Positions 19,361-26,022 of a stretch of DNA of 64,000 nt are shown here, in pieces (position 1 is the stretch's first letter; the number at the start of each line of letters is the position of its first letter). Origin of the DNA: Simkaniaceae bacterium (GTDB lineage Bacteria > Chlamydiota > Chlamydiia > Chlamydiales > Simkaniaceae). The stretch lies in contig CP073762.1 of assembly GCA_018399055.1 (NCBI GenBank), positions 124,001-188,000 of the forward strand, read 5' to 3'. The position numbers were made by a program, and so were the translations under genes. The notes beneath the pieces are model-generated. The model saw only the letters and a program-made list of their open reading frames with translations, was not told where the DNA came from and did no database searches.

Positions 19361-19526
19361 ATGAACCTACCCCAATATTACAAACAACACCCTTTTGGTG
19401 TTTTGTTCCCAGAATTTGATCCCTCTTTTTATCCTACTTTATTAAGTATGGAGTGCAAAGAGGGATCAAATTCTGGGAACAAAACACCTCAAAATCCTGA
19501 CATTTATAATAGTGGGATAGGTTCAT
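19361..19526. repeat. 166-bp palindromic (MITE-like) intergenic element
   Basis: A long inverted repeat fills the gap between the OPT gene and the next pilin-like gene. The core arms 19397-19428 and 19457-19488 are perfectly complementary over 32 bp around a 28-bp loop. The outer ends also match: the left end (atgaacctaccccaatatta) and the complement of the right end differ at two of 20 positions. The right end reaches the ATG of the gene at 19525. It has no coding capacity and no evident target duplication. Confidence 0.75.
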
Positions 19527-20076
19527 GAAAAGATACGCTTTTACATTGATGGAGCTCATGATTGCCCTTTCTCTGGCTGTGATTGTCTTGGGCGTCATCT
19601 TCTCGTCGCTCTATCAAAACTCAGTCCTCAATGTAAAGCATGAGAATGGGGCCGCTATAGTGATGCAAAAGGTCCATATCCAGGAACGTCTCGATCAAAT
19701 CTTCGCCAATATTCCAAGTGAAGAGAAGCGCTCTATTTATACAGATGAAAAAGGGGCCCTCCATTTCCGCTTTGACCATGGAATCGATCCCGAGCCAGCA
19801 TTTTGCGGTATGATTTCCGGAACACTAGAACTCATCAATGGGGATCTTTCTCTCTCTTTGATGGGAGAAAAAGAGGTGCGATCCGAGCGCCTTTGCTTTG
19901 ATGTGAACACTCTAAACTATGAATTTCTCACACATGACGGCCATGATGTGAAAACAACCGACGCTTGGACTAAAGAAGAAGCTAAAAACCCTCTCTATCT
20001 TAAACTATCCGTAGATGATGAGTCTTATATTTTCTGGATCAACCATCAAGGAATGGAGATCCCCTTAAACCCCTGA
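19525..20076 (+). CDS. pseudopilin-like (prepilin-type N-terminus) protein
   Basis: A 183-residue protein with a classic prepilin N-terminus: MKRYA, then FTLMELMIALSLAVIVLGVIFSS, with Glu5 present and Ala in place of the usual Gly at -1. The following helix and the beta-rich globular part fit a minor pseudopilin (GspI/J-like) of type II secretion; which one is not clear. Its ATG overlaps the right tip of the palindromic element, so its ribosome-binding region lies in one arm of that hairpin. An IS element has inserted shortly after its stop codon, separating it from the gene at 21400. Confidence 0.72.
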   Translation: MKRYAFTLMELMIALSLAVIVLGVIFSSLYQNSVLNVKHENGAAIVMQKVHIQERLDQIFANIPSEEKRSIYTDEKGALHFRFDHGIDPEPAFCGMISGTLELINGDLSLSLMGEKEVRSERLCFDVNTLNYEFLTHDGHDVKTTDAWTKEEAKNPLYLKLSVDDESYIFWINHQGMEIPLNP

Positions 20077-20091
20077 TTACTACCTATTTTC
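20066..20091. repeat. left arm of an intercistronic inverted repeat split by the IS
   Basis: The stretch taaacccctgattactacc, running to 20091, overlaps the stop codon of the upstream gene. It is complementary, with about one mismatch in 23, to 21375-21399 immediately before the ATG of the next secretion gene. Before the IS inserted, the two arms would have formed one intergenic hairpin like the one at 19361-19526. Confidence 0.6.
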
Positions 20092-20173
20092 CCTTTAGCG
20101 TTGCGTATATATGTGGATGGACTGTGTTGAATAAATCCGCAGAAAGAACTTGCTAAAAATTCATTGAAAAAGA

Positions 20174-20213
20174 GAAGCTCCTTAAGTTTAAGTCACTAAA
20201 AAGAAGGAGCTTC
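20174..20213 (+). promoter_or_regulatory. hairpin sequestering the transposase Shine-Dalgarno
   Basis: gaagctcctt (20174-20183) and aaggagcttc (20204-20213) form a perfect 10-bp stem. The right strand is the Shine-Dalgarno AAGGAG (20204-20209), 6 nt before ATG 20216. In transcripts entering the IS from outside, this would hide the ribosome site. This is a known way insertion sequences avoid impinging expression, inferred here from sequence. Confidence 0.65.
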
Positions 20214-20215
20214 AG

Positions 20216-21103
20216 ATGCGCAAGCGCAATTGGCCAAAGTATAATCGAGATCTGGTAAAAAGAGGAAGCATAACTTTTTTTATCGATCAAAATGCGTTAA
20301 ACGCAAAGCCTGGGGCGAACAAGCGAGGGCGCCCTCGCTTGTTCGCCCATCCACTGATTCAACTTCTTCTCGTATTGAAAATTCAATACCGTCTTACGTA
20401 TAGAGCTCTTGAAGGATTTTCGAAGTCTATTCTTCCTCTGCTTCAAGCTTGTGTGCCACTCCCCACTTATTCTCTTATTTGCAAAAGAGCTTCCACAATG
20501 GAAGCTCTTTTGCCCAAGCTCTCCTCTAGAAGACCAAAGGTTGTGCTTATCGATGCTTCTGGGATCAAGGTTTATGGAGAAGGCGAGTGGAAGGTTAAGG
20601 TGCACGGAGCATCGAAGCGGAGGAAATGGATCAAGCTTCACATTGCCATCGATGCTAAAACACAAGAAATTATCGAGCTAGAAGTTACCCATGGACATAG
20701 GGCCGACTGCGCAGTCGGTCCTAGCATTATTAAAAAGCTTCCTAGGTCAACAAAAACTGTGATGGGTGATGGAGGGTATGATACCAAGCGATGCAGAAAG
20801 GCAATCCACAACTTAGGAGCTCAAGAACTCATTCCCCCTAGAAGAAATAGCAAAATATCCAGAGATCTTGAAAAAAGAAATCGAGCATTGCTAGAAATAA
20901 GAGGACTCGGGGGAGACAATCTTGCCAGGGAAATTTGGGGGAAGTTAACGGGCTATTCTACAAGAGCTCTTGTAGAGACGAGTTTTTCAAGAATGAAAAG
21001 ACTCTACGGGGAACGGTTTTATTCTAAGAAAATGGAAACTCAAAGAGTCGAAGGGTTAATCAAATGCAAGATGCTGAACCAAATGCTTGCTCAAGCATCC
21101 TAA
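20216..21103 (+). CDS. IS5/IS903-type DDE transposase
   Basis: A complete 295-residue transposase. The catalytic triad is visible: D113 in VLIDASGIKVYG, D185 in VMGDGGYD and E254 in ALVETSFSRMK, the last followed by the family's R/K spacing. The N-terminal part (WPKYNRDLVKRGS and LLVLKIQYRLTYRALEGF) is the usual DNA-binding region. No frameshift is needed. The gene is rich in perfect palindromes (see separate entry), and its ribosome site is in a stem. It has inserted between two secretion genes without breaking either. Confidence 0.93.
   Translation: MRKRNWPKYNRDLVKRGSITFFIDQNALNAKPGANKRGRPRLFAHPLIQLLLVLKIQYRLTYRALEGFSKSILPLLQACVPLPTYSLICKRASTMEALLPKLSSRRPKVVLIDASGIKVYGEGEWKVKVHGASKRRKWIKLHIAIDAKTQEIIELEVTHGHRADCAVGPSIIKKLPRSTKTVMGDGGYDTKRCRKAIHNLGAQELIPPRRNSKISRDLEKRNRALLEIRGLGGDNLAREIWGKLTGYSTRALVETSFSRMKRLYGERFYSKKMETQRVEGLIKCKMLNQMLAQAS
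20313..20976 (+). repeat. cluster of perfect palindromes inside the transposase gene
   Basis: There are five strong self-complementary sites within ~660 bp of coding sequence. They are 20313-20348 (36-bp perfect palindrome, no loop), 20372-20389 (8-bp stem, 2-nt loop), 20481-20513 (14-bp stem, loop acaat), 20703-20718 (16-bp perfect palindrome) and 20957-20976 (20-bp perfect palindrome, tctacaagag then its complement). The range given is the envelope. Confidence 0.8.
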
Positions 21104-21262
21104 AAAGAAGCTTCCGAGGAAGAATCGGCTTGTTGAAAAATGATTTATTCAACACAGCCATGTGGATGATAAATGGAACAATCATTTTGATATATTTTTT
21201 GTTTTTTTAGCAGGAGAATATTAGGATATGTTGTACGATGTTTGCTTAAGAAAGTTAGCATA

Positions 21263-21371
21263 CTAGCGGCTTTTAGAATTAGCACATCTACTGCGCTTCA
21301 CGCCTTTGCCAAGGTGGACCACCTTGACTCGGCGCTCATCTTGCATCAGTACTAATTCTAAAAGCCGCTAG
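21263..21371. repeat. 109-bp palindromic element
   Basis: Perfect 20-bp terminal arms, ctagcggcttttagaattag at 21263-21282 and its complement at 21352-21371, enclose 69 bp. That interior has its own nested palindrome, caaggtgg-a-ccaccttg, at 21310-21326. It has no coding capacity. It lies between the IS and the gene at 21400 and looks like a non-autonomous or MITE-type element. The region 21172-21262 is AT-rich with nothing recognised. Confidence 0.65.
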
Positions 21372-21399
21372 CGTGAAATAGGTAGCAATCAGGGGTTAA

Positions 21400-22272
21400 A
21401 TGAACCTTCTTCCATTTGTCATTGTAATCATTACTATCCTTGCGCTCTTCTCAACCTCTTTTTTCGATAGGCATGTGATGGAGAAAAAAGAACAAGAGAT
21501 CTATTTAGCCTACTTTAAGGGGCTCCGTGCTGCAAGGAATCACAAGGAAGACCTAGCCTATCGCTCCCTCAGAAAGAGAGCCCCCCCCCCAAGCACTAAT
21601 TCCTCAAAAAAAGAGCCCTCAAAAAAGAAGGCTGACTACTTTAGGGACGAGAAAATTGGATGGGAAAATGGACGACTCAACCTTTCCTCTCTAACTCAAG
21701 ATGCTCAAAAATGGCCTGAACTCAAAGCGATCACCATTGCCTATGTCAAGCGGCTTTACTCTGACCATAAGTTTTTCCCAAACGAAGATAAATTTGCTGA
21801 AAAGCTCATCGATGTCCTCATCGCAGCTTATAAAGAAGCAACCCCCCCCCTACCTCCTTTCCATGAGTTGACGTTAGATGATCCATTTCATATTCCATTT
21901 TATAAAATGGTTAGAGGAACTCACACCTATGACCTAGAAACAAATGCCGGATATCCCCCCTTTGGAGACTTTTTTACCTTTGAGGAAAGAGAGAAACCTC
22001 CGATGTTTTTCCAAGATGCAAATACCACTTTCCTATCGATCGTCTTAGGAACTAAAAAGATGCAAATCATCAAAGACGAAGAACTCAGAGAATTTGAAAA
22101 GTCAGGGGGCCACCATTCATCGCTTAACAGAACGAAGCTGGAAGAACTTCTTAGCGATTCCCCTCCCAGCCCTCAACAACTCGATCTATTTGATTTCAAT
22201 CAGAAAAGTTCCCCTAGAAAACCTGGGAAACACAAGGATCAAAAAACTCAAATCACAGTGAGAGCGCCATAA
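21400..22272 (+). CDS. hypothetical membrane-anchored protein of the secretion cluster
   Basis: A 290-residue protein with one N-terminal hydrophobic segment (MNLLPFVIVIITILALFSTSFF), then a basic, Pro/Ser/Lys-rich linker (about 58-85), a globular middle and a charged tail. It may correspond to a GspK-like or chlamydia-specific component because it sits with the pilin-like genes, but I see no definitive motif. Two long C runs lie in the gene: ten C at 21581-21590 (RAPPPS) and nine C at 21842-21850 (ATPPL). Slippage in either would truncate the protein. The start is preceded by AGGGG inside the split inverted repeat. The 3' end overlaps the convergent histidine kinase by 20 bp. Confidence 0.68.
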   Translation: MNLLPFVIVIITILALFSTSFFDRHVMEKKEQEIYLAYFKGLRAARNHKEDLAYRSLRKRAPPPSTNSSKKEPSKKKADYFRDEKIGWENGRLNLSSLTQDAQKWPELKAITIAYVKRLYSDHKFFPNEDKFAEKLIDVLIAAYKEATPPLPPFHELTLDDPFHIPFYKMVRGTHTYDLETNAGYPPFGDFFTFEEREKPPMFFQDANTTFLSIVLGTKKMQIIKDEELREFEKSGGHHSSLNRTKLEELLSDSPPSPQQLDLFDFNQKSSPRKPGKHKDQKTQITVRAP

Positions 22273-23395
22273 CAGGTTGGAATGCTAACTTGAAGGTTGT
22301 TCCCTCATCAACGACAGAGGTCACAGAGATCTCAGCATCATGCTTTGTCGCAATAGCATTCACAATTGAAAGTCCAAGTCCTGCTCCACCCATTCGACGA
22401 GAACGGGCTTTATCAACCGTATAAAATCTCTCAAAAATCTTATCGAGATCCTCTGAAGGAATACCCACACCCTTATCGGCAATGGATAGCTCAATCGAAT
22501 CTCCAAAGTCAGCAATAGTAATCGATAAAAATGCGGGACTTTCTGAATACTTTACCCCATTTTCCAAAAGATTCATGATTGCCAACTCCAAGAGATCGGG
22601 ATCTCCACTCACAAGGATATATTCTTCATTATGAAACGATTCAATTTCAATTTCAGGATGAAGGGCAAGAACCGAATGGCTACAGTTGTCAATCATCCCA
22701 ACCAGATCAACTTCCTGAAGGCGTGCTTTAGGGAGGTAGTCGAGATCTGCTAAAGTGAGGAGATTTTTAACTAGGTTATCCATCCTCTGACAATTTCGAA
22801 CAATTTTCTCCGTAAACTCAGTAAGCATAACATCTGAAATTTCAGGAAGGTCATACAGTGTCTCAGCAAATCCCTTAATGATCGTGATTGGAGTTCGAAG
22901 TTCGTGGGAGGCATTTGCAACAAAGTCTTTTCCAAGCTGCTTCTTCTGATACTCGCCCGTACTGTCTAGGAGTGTTGCCAAAATCTTCTTCTTCGTCTCA
23001 AGGACCTTAAGGTCTAACTCAATTCCCTCAAGCATCACCCTTTGAGGAAGCTTAGTTTCCTGTATCCGCTTCAACAAGGGAAAGCTTTCCTTCAACTTTG
23101 GATGAGTAAAAAAGGGTGTTCCTACCAGCGATCTTTTATCTTGCTTAAGAAACAAAGCTCCCTTTTGATTAACCTGACCAATATTACCTTCCCAATCAAG
23201 GATAACAACCCCTTCGCGCAGACCATCAAGGACAGAAAGTGATCTTTGCTTCTTTTTTTTTCCTCCAAGAAGTTGAAAGATAATGGTGATTCCAAATAGG
23301 GCTAAAAAAAGAAACCATTCAAGAAAGGCGTTGTACAAACACAAGAAACTTGCGCACCCGAGCGTCGATAAGAGGACAATATAGCGTTTTTTCAT
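22253..23395 (-). CDS. PhoR-like sensor histidine kinase
   Basis: A 380-residue membrane histidine kinase. Two hydrophobic segments within residues 6-45 form a short hairpin with almost no periplasmic domain. A PAS-like region follows (about 55-130, GVVILDWEGNIGQVNQKGALF). The phospho-acceptor H-box is NASHELRTPITIIKGFAETL, the N-box is NLLENGVKYSE, and the G boxes are DKGVGIPSEDL and GGAGLGLSIV. All catalytic motifs are intact. No response regulator is adjacent: the next genes are tdk (divergent) and a secretion gene (convergent). The architecture resembles PhoR, but the ligand is unknown. Confidence 0.9.
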   Translation of the reverse strand: MKKRYIVLLSTLGCASFLCLYNAFLEWFLFLALFGITIIFQLLGGKKKKQRSLSVLDGLREGVVILDWEGNIGQVNQKGALFLKQDKRSLVGTPFFTHPKLKESFPLLKRIQETKLPQRVMLEGIELDLKVLETKKKILATLLDSTGEYQKKQLGKDFVANASHELRTPITIIKGFAETLYDLPEISDVMLTEFTEKIVRNCQRMDNLVKNLLTLADLDYLPKARLQEVDLVGMIDNCSHSVLALHPEIEIESFHNEEYILVSGDPDLLELAIMNLLENGVKYSESPAFLSITIADFGDSIELSIADKGVGIPSEDLDKIFERFYTVDKARSRRMGGAGLGLSIVNAIATKHDAEISVTSVVDEGTTFKLAFQPVMALSL

Positions 23396-23488
23396 CCTTT
23401 AGATCATACCAAATGAGGACATTTTGTTGAAATTTTAGCGCGCAGCTTGGTAGATTGGTAACAAGGAAAAACGCTCGAGGAGCGCCCT

Positions 23489-24109
23489 ATGGCAAAAACC
23501 TATTTCTACTACTCAGCAATGAATGCAGGGAAAAGCACAACTCTTCTGCAGTCAAGTTACAACTACAAGGAACGGGGAATGGATACCATTCTTTTTGCCC
23601 CCTCTTTTGATGACCGCTTTGGTGATCCAGCAATTTATTCTAGAATTGGACTCAAAGAAGAGGCAATTCTTTTTGATAAAGCCTTCAATCTCTATGAATA
23701 TGTTGCAAAAGTTCGGGAAAACTTTGGAAAGCTTCGTTGCATTTTGGTTGATGAAGCTCACTTTTTAACCAAAGCCCAAGTTGCACAAATCATCGCTGTT
23801 ACAAAAAACTTTGGAATCGCTGCTCTAAATTATGGTTTGAGAAGTGATTTTTTAGGAGAACCCTTTGAAGGAAGTAAATACCTCTTAATTTGGGCAGATG
23901 AAATCGTAGAAATTAAAACCATTTGCCACTGTGGAAGCAAAGCCACAATGAATATGAGAATCGATAGCGCTGGGAAACCGGTAAAATCGGGATCTCAAGT
24001 CCAAATTGGGGGGAATGAAAGTTACATCTCAGTTTGCATGAAACACTTTATAAAAGATGTGGAGGCTATCAATCGGTATGCCTTCGAGAAGGAAGGAGCA
24101 AATGTATGA
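23489..24109 (+). CDS. tdk: thymidine kinase (type II)
   Basis: Phosphorylates thymidine to dTMP in the salvage pathway. 206 residues, the normal length for the bacterial/vaccinia-type enzyme. The P-loop SAMNAGKSTTLL (9-20), the DEAHF Walker B-like motif (88-92) and the lasso/zinc region with CHCGSKATMNMR and GGNESYISVCMKH are all present. The ribosome site GAGGAG lies before ATG 23489. The stop overlaps the next gene's start as ATGA (24106-24109), so the MFS permease is translationally coupled; a nucleoside-related substrate for that permease is possible but unproven. Confidence 0.93.
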   Translation: MAKTYFYYSAMNAGKSTTLLQSSYNYKERGMDTILFAPSFDDRFGDPAIYSRIGLKEEAILFDKAFNLYEYVAKVRENFGKLRCILVDEAHFLTKAQVAQIIAVTKNFGIAALNYGLRSDFLGEPFEGSKYLLIWADEIVEIKTICHCGSKATMNMRIDSAGKPVKSGSQVQIGGNESYISVCMKHFIKDVEAINRYAFEKEGANV

Positions 24110-25377
24110 ACAATGTCAGGTCTTGGAAACGGAGTGTTCTTCCGTGGGTGGTTTGCCTTTCGGCCTCGCTATTTTTTGCATACGAACTTTTGCAACTCCA
24201 TGTGATGAATGCTATCTCGCCAATGTTAATGAAAGATCTTAAACTAAGTGCCACAGACTTTGGGTATCTTAGTTCAACCTATTTAATCGCGGATGTCATT
24301 TTTCTTCTTCCTGCAGGAATCATTTTAGATCGCTTTTCTGTAAGAAAAGTTATCTTAACCGCTCTTTTCTTTTGCCTAGTGGGAACAGCAGGCTTTGCAA
24401 AAGCCACATCTCTCCCTTTTGCAGCAGGATGTCACTTTCTTTCAGGAATTGGGAACGCATTTTGCTTTTTAAGCTGTATCATGTTGATCTCTCGTTGGTT
24501 CCCCAAGGAAAGACAAGCTTTTGTTGTGGGGCTTATGATTACCATTGGAATGCTTGGAGGAGTCGTCGCACAACTTCCTTTTTCACTTCTTGCACAAGCA
24601 CTAACCTGGCGAGCAGCCCTAATGATTGACGCTGCAATTGGTGTGATTCTCTTTGCCCTCATCTTCTCTTTTGTGAAAGATGCTCCTATGAAAATTACAA
24701 AAAAACAAAAAACTAAAATTCCATTTTTTGAAGGGCTCAAAAGATCTGTTTTAAACCTCCATAACATTTGCTCTGGGCTGTATATCTGCTTGATGAACCT
24801 CCCCTTGATGATTATTAGTGCCGTTTGGGGAACCCTCTTTTTAACTCAGGTTCACCACATTTCTTTGACAACAGCTTCTTTTATTGTCAGCATGATTTGC
24901 ATGGGAACGATTGTAGGTTCCCCGCTCTACGGCTGGATATCAGACAAAATCCAAAAGCGAAAAGCTCTTATGGTTTTTGGTGGGGTGGTCTCCATAGCAA
25001 TTTTTATGTTAATCTTGCTTGTGCCCTATCCAAGTGAGGGAATGTTTACATTCCTCTTCTTTTTCCTTGGATTTTTTACTAGCTCTCAGACCCTAGGTTA
25101 CCCAGCTATTACAGAAAACAATCCCAAGGAATTAACGGGAACCTCCATGGGAGTTGCAGCATTGATCATCATGGGATTCCCGGCGATCATTCAACCCCTT
25201 TCAGGAAAGCTCCTTGATATGGGTTGGGATGGAACAATGGCAAATGGAGCGCCATTATATTCCGCAGCAGATTTTCGCACGGCATTTTTGATTTTTCCCA
25301 TTGGCTTTTTAACAGCTCTATTTGCTCTCTCAAAAATTAAAGAACGCTCTAAGAAACAACTTGCCCCTGCAGTATAA
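24106..25377 (+). CDS. MFS permease coupled to tdk
   Basis: A twelve-helix MFS transporter of about 423 residues. Motif A is visible after helix 2 (AGIILDRFSVRKV) and is repeated in the second half (YGWISDKIQKRKA). Start: ATG 24106 overlaps the tdk stop by 4 bp (ATGA) with AAGGAAGGAG upstream. The frame is open to 24034, but that part runs through tdk. The family resembles the ACS/OFA-like porters of environmental bacteria; the substrate is unknown. The 3' end overlaps the convergent DUF190 gene by 29 bp. Confidence 0.88.
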   Translation: MNNVRSWKRSVLPWVVCLSASLFFAYELLQLHVMNAISPMLMKDLKLSATDFGYLSSTYLIADVIFLLPAGIILDRFSVRKVILTALFFCLVGTAGFAKATSLPFAAGCHFLSGIGNAFCFLSCIMLISRWFPKERQAFVVGLMITIGMLGGVVAQLPFSLLAQALTWRAALMIDAAIGVILFALIFSFVKDAPMKITKKQKTKIPFFEGLKRSVLNLHNICSGLYICLMNLPLMIISAVWGTLFLTQVHHISLTTASFIVSMICMGTIVGSPLYGWISDKIQKRKALMVFGGVVSIAIFMLILLVPYPSEGMFTFLFFFLGFFTSSQTLGYPAITENNPKELTGTSMGVAALIIMGFPAIIQPLSGKLLDMGWDGTMANGAPLYSAADFRTAFLIFPIGFLTALFALSKIKERSKKQLAPAV

Positions 25378-25648
25378 GGATATGGCCTTTATCAATGATC
25401 CCTTGAATCTTAGCGGTGGCCTTGGCCACCTGTTCGGGGGTGTCGAAAAACTCGACAACAAGAGGAAGGTCTAGCGAAAGACTCAGAAAATGAGAGGTTT
25501 GAACCTTCCCACCCTTTTCGAACCCTTCAATTCCCCTTAAGACAACAACGTGTTGCACCTTAATTTCATTGTGGAGAATCTTCAGAACTTTATTTAAATG
25601 ATCTTCGGATTCACTCATGTAAACCCGAGCAAGCTTGATTTCTGTCAT
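25349..25648 (-). CDS. DUF190 family protein
   Basis: A 99-residue PII-like DUF190 protein (MTEIKLARVYMSESEDH, VVVLRGIEGFEKGG, FFDTPEQV). DUF190 genes commonly sit next to the fluoride channel gene, as here, where its ATG overlaps the fluC stop by 4 bp (25645-25648). A regulatory role in fluoride or ion homeostasis is inferred from that neighbourhood. It is the last gene of the mutL-pepP-cyclase-fluC-DUF190 chain. Confidence 0.85.
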   Translation of the reverse strand: MTEIKLARVYMSESEDHLNKVLKILHNEIKVQHVVVLRGIEGFEKGGKVQTSHFLSLSLDLPLVVEFFDTPEQVAKATAKIQGIIDKGHILILQGQVVS

Positions 25649-26022
25649 ATTTTTCTCCCTAAAATGAGTCCTCCATACGCCGCAAATAAGCCCAGCGCAA
25701 CAGAAAGGAGGAGGTAGAAGATGAGTTTAATTCCCGCCCCATTTTCCCACAGTTCCATTGCCTCCAATGAAAACGTCGAAAAAGTTGTAAAGCCTCCTAG
25801 AAACCCCACAAGTAGAAGTGCCCGAAGCTCTGCCCCCATTGCGCCAAACCGATTGAGGATGAGTATACTTAAAAAGCCAATAAGAAAAGAACCCAAGATA
25901 TTCACTACCAGAGTCCCTAAAGGAAAAACAAAGGGGAAAATCAGCTGGACAGATCGAGAAAGCAGAAAACGACAAATAGCTCCACCACCCCCTCCAACTC
26001 CAATCAAAATCAAATTCTTCAC
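25645..26022 (-). CDS. crcB: fluoride ion channel FluC/CrcB
   Basis: A small four-helix membrane protein, 125 residues, that exports F- as a dual-topology dimer. Diagnostic features are GGGGGAICRFLLS near the N-terminus, FPLGTLVVNILGSFLIGF, and the pore segment GFLGGFTTFSTFSLE with the conserved Asn and the TTFSTF Phe box. Overlaps by 4 bp with the cyclase gene upstream (26019-26022) and with DUF190 downstream. No fluoride riboswitch can precede it because the gene begins inside the operon. Confidence 0.95.
   Translation of the reverse strand: MKNLILIGVGGGGGAICRFLLSRSVQLIFPFVFPLGTLVVNILGSFLIGFLSILILNRFGAMGAELRALLLVGFLGGFTTFSTFSLEAMELWENGAGIKLIFYLLLSVALGLFAAYGGLILGRKI

Larger units (their letters stand above)
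20120..21159 (+). mobile_element. complete IS5-family (IS903-group-like) insertion sequence
   Basis: The element is 1,040 bp long. The 18-bp terminal inverted repeats, gactgtgttgaataaatc at 20120 and its complement ending at 21159, have one mismatch. It is flanked by a perfect 9-bp target duplication atgtggatg (20111-20119 and 21160-21168). A 9-bp duplication and the single-ORF DDE transposase fit the IS903 group of IS5. The intact ends, intact duplication and intact ORF suggest a recent insertion. Confidence 0.93.
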
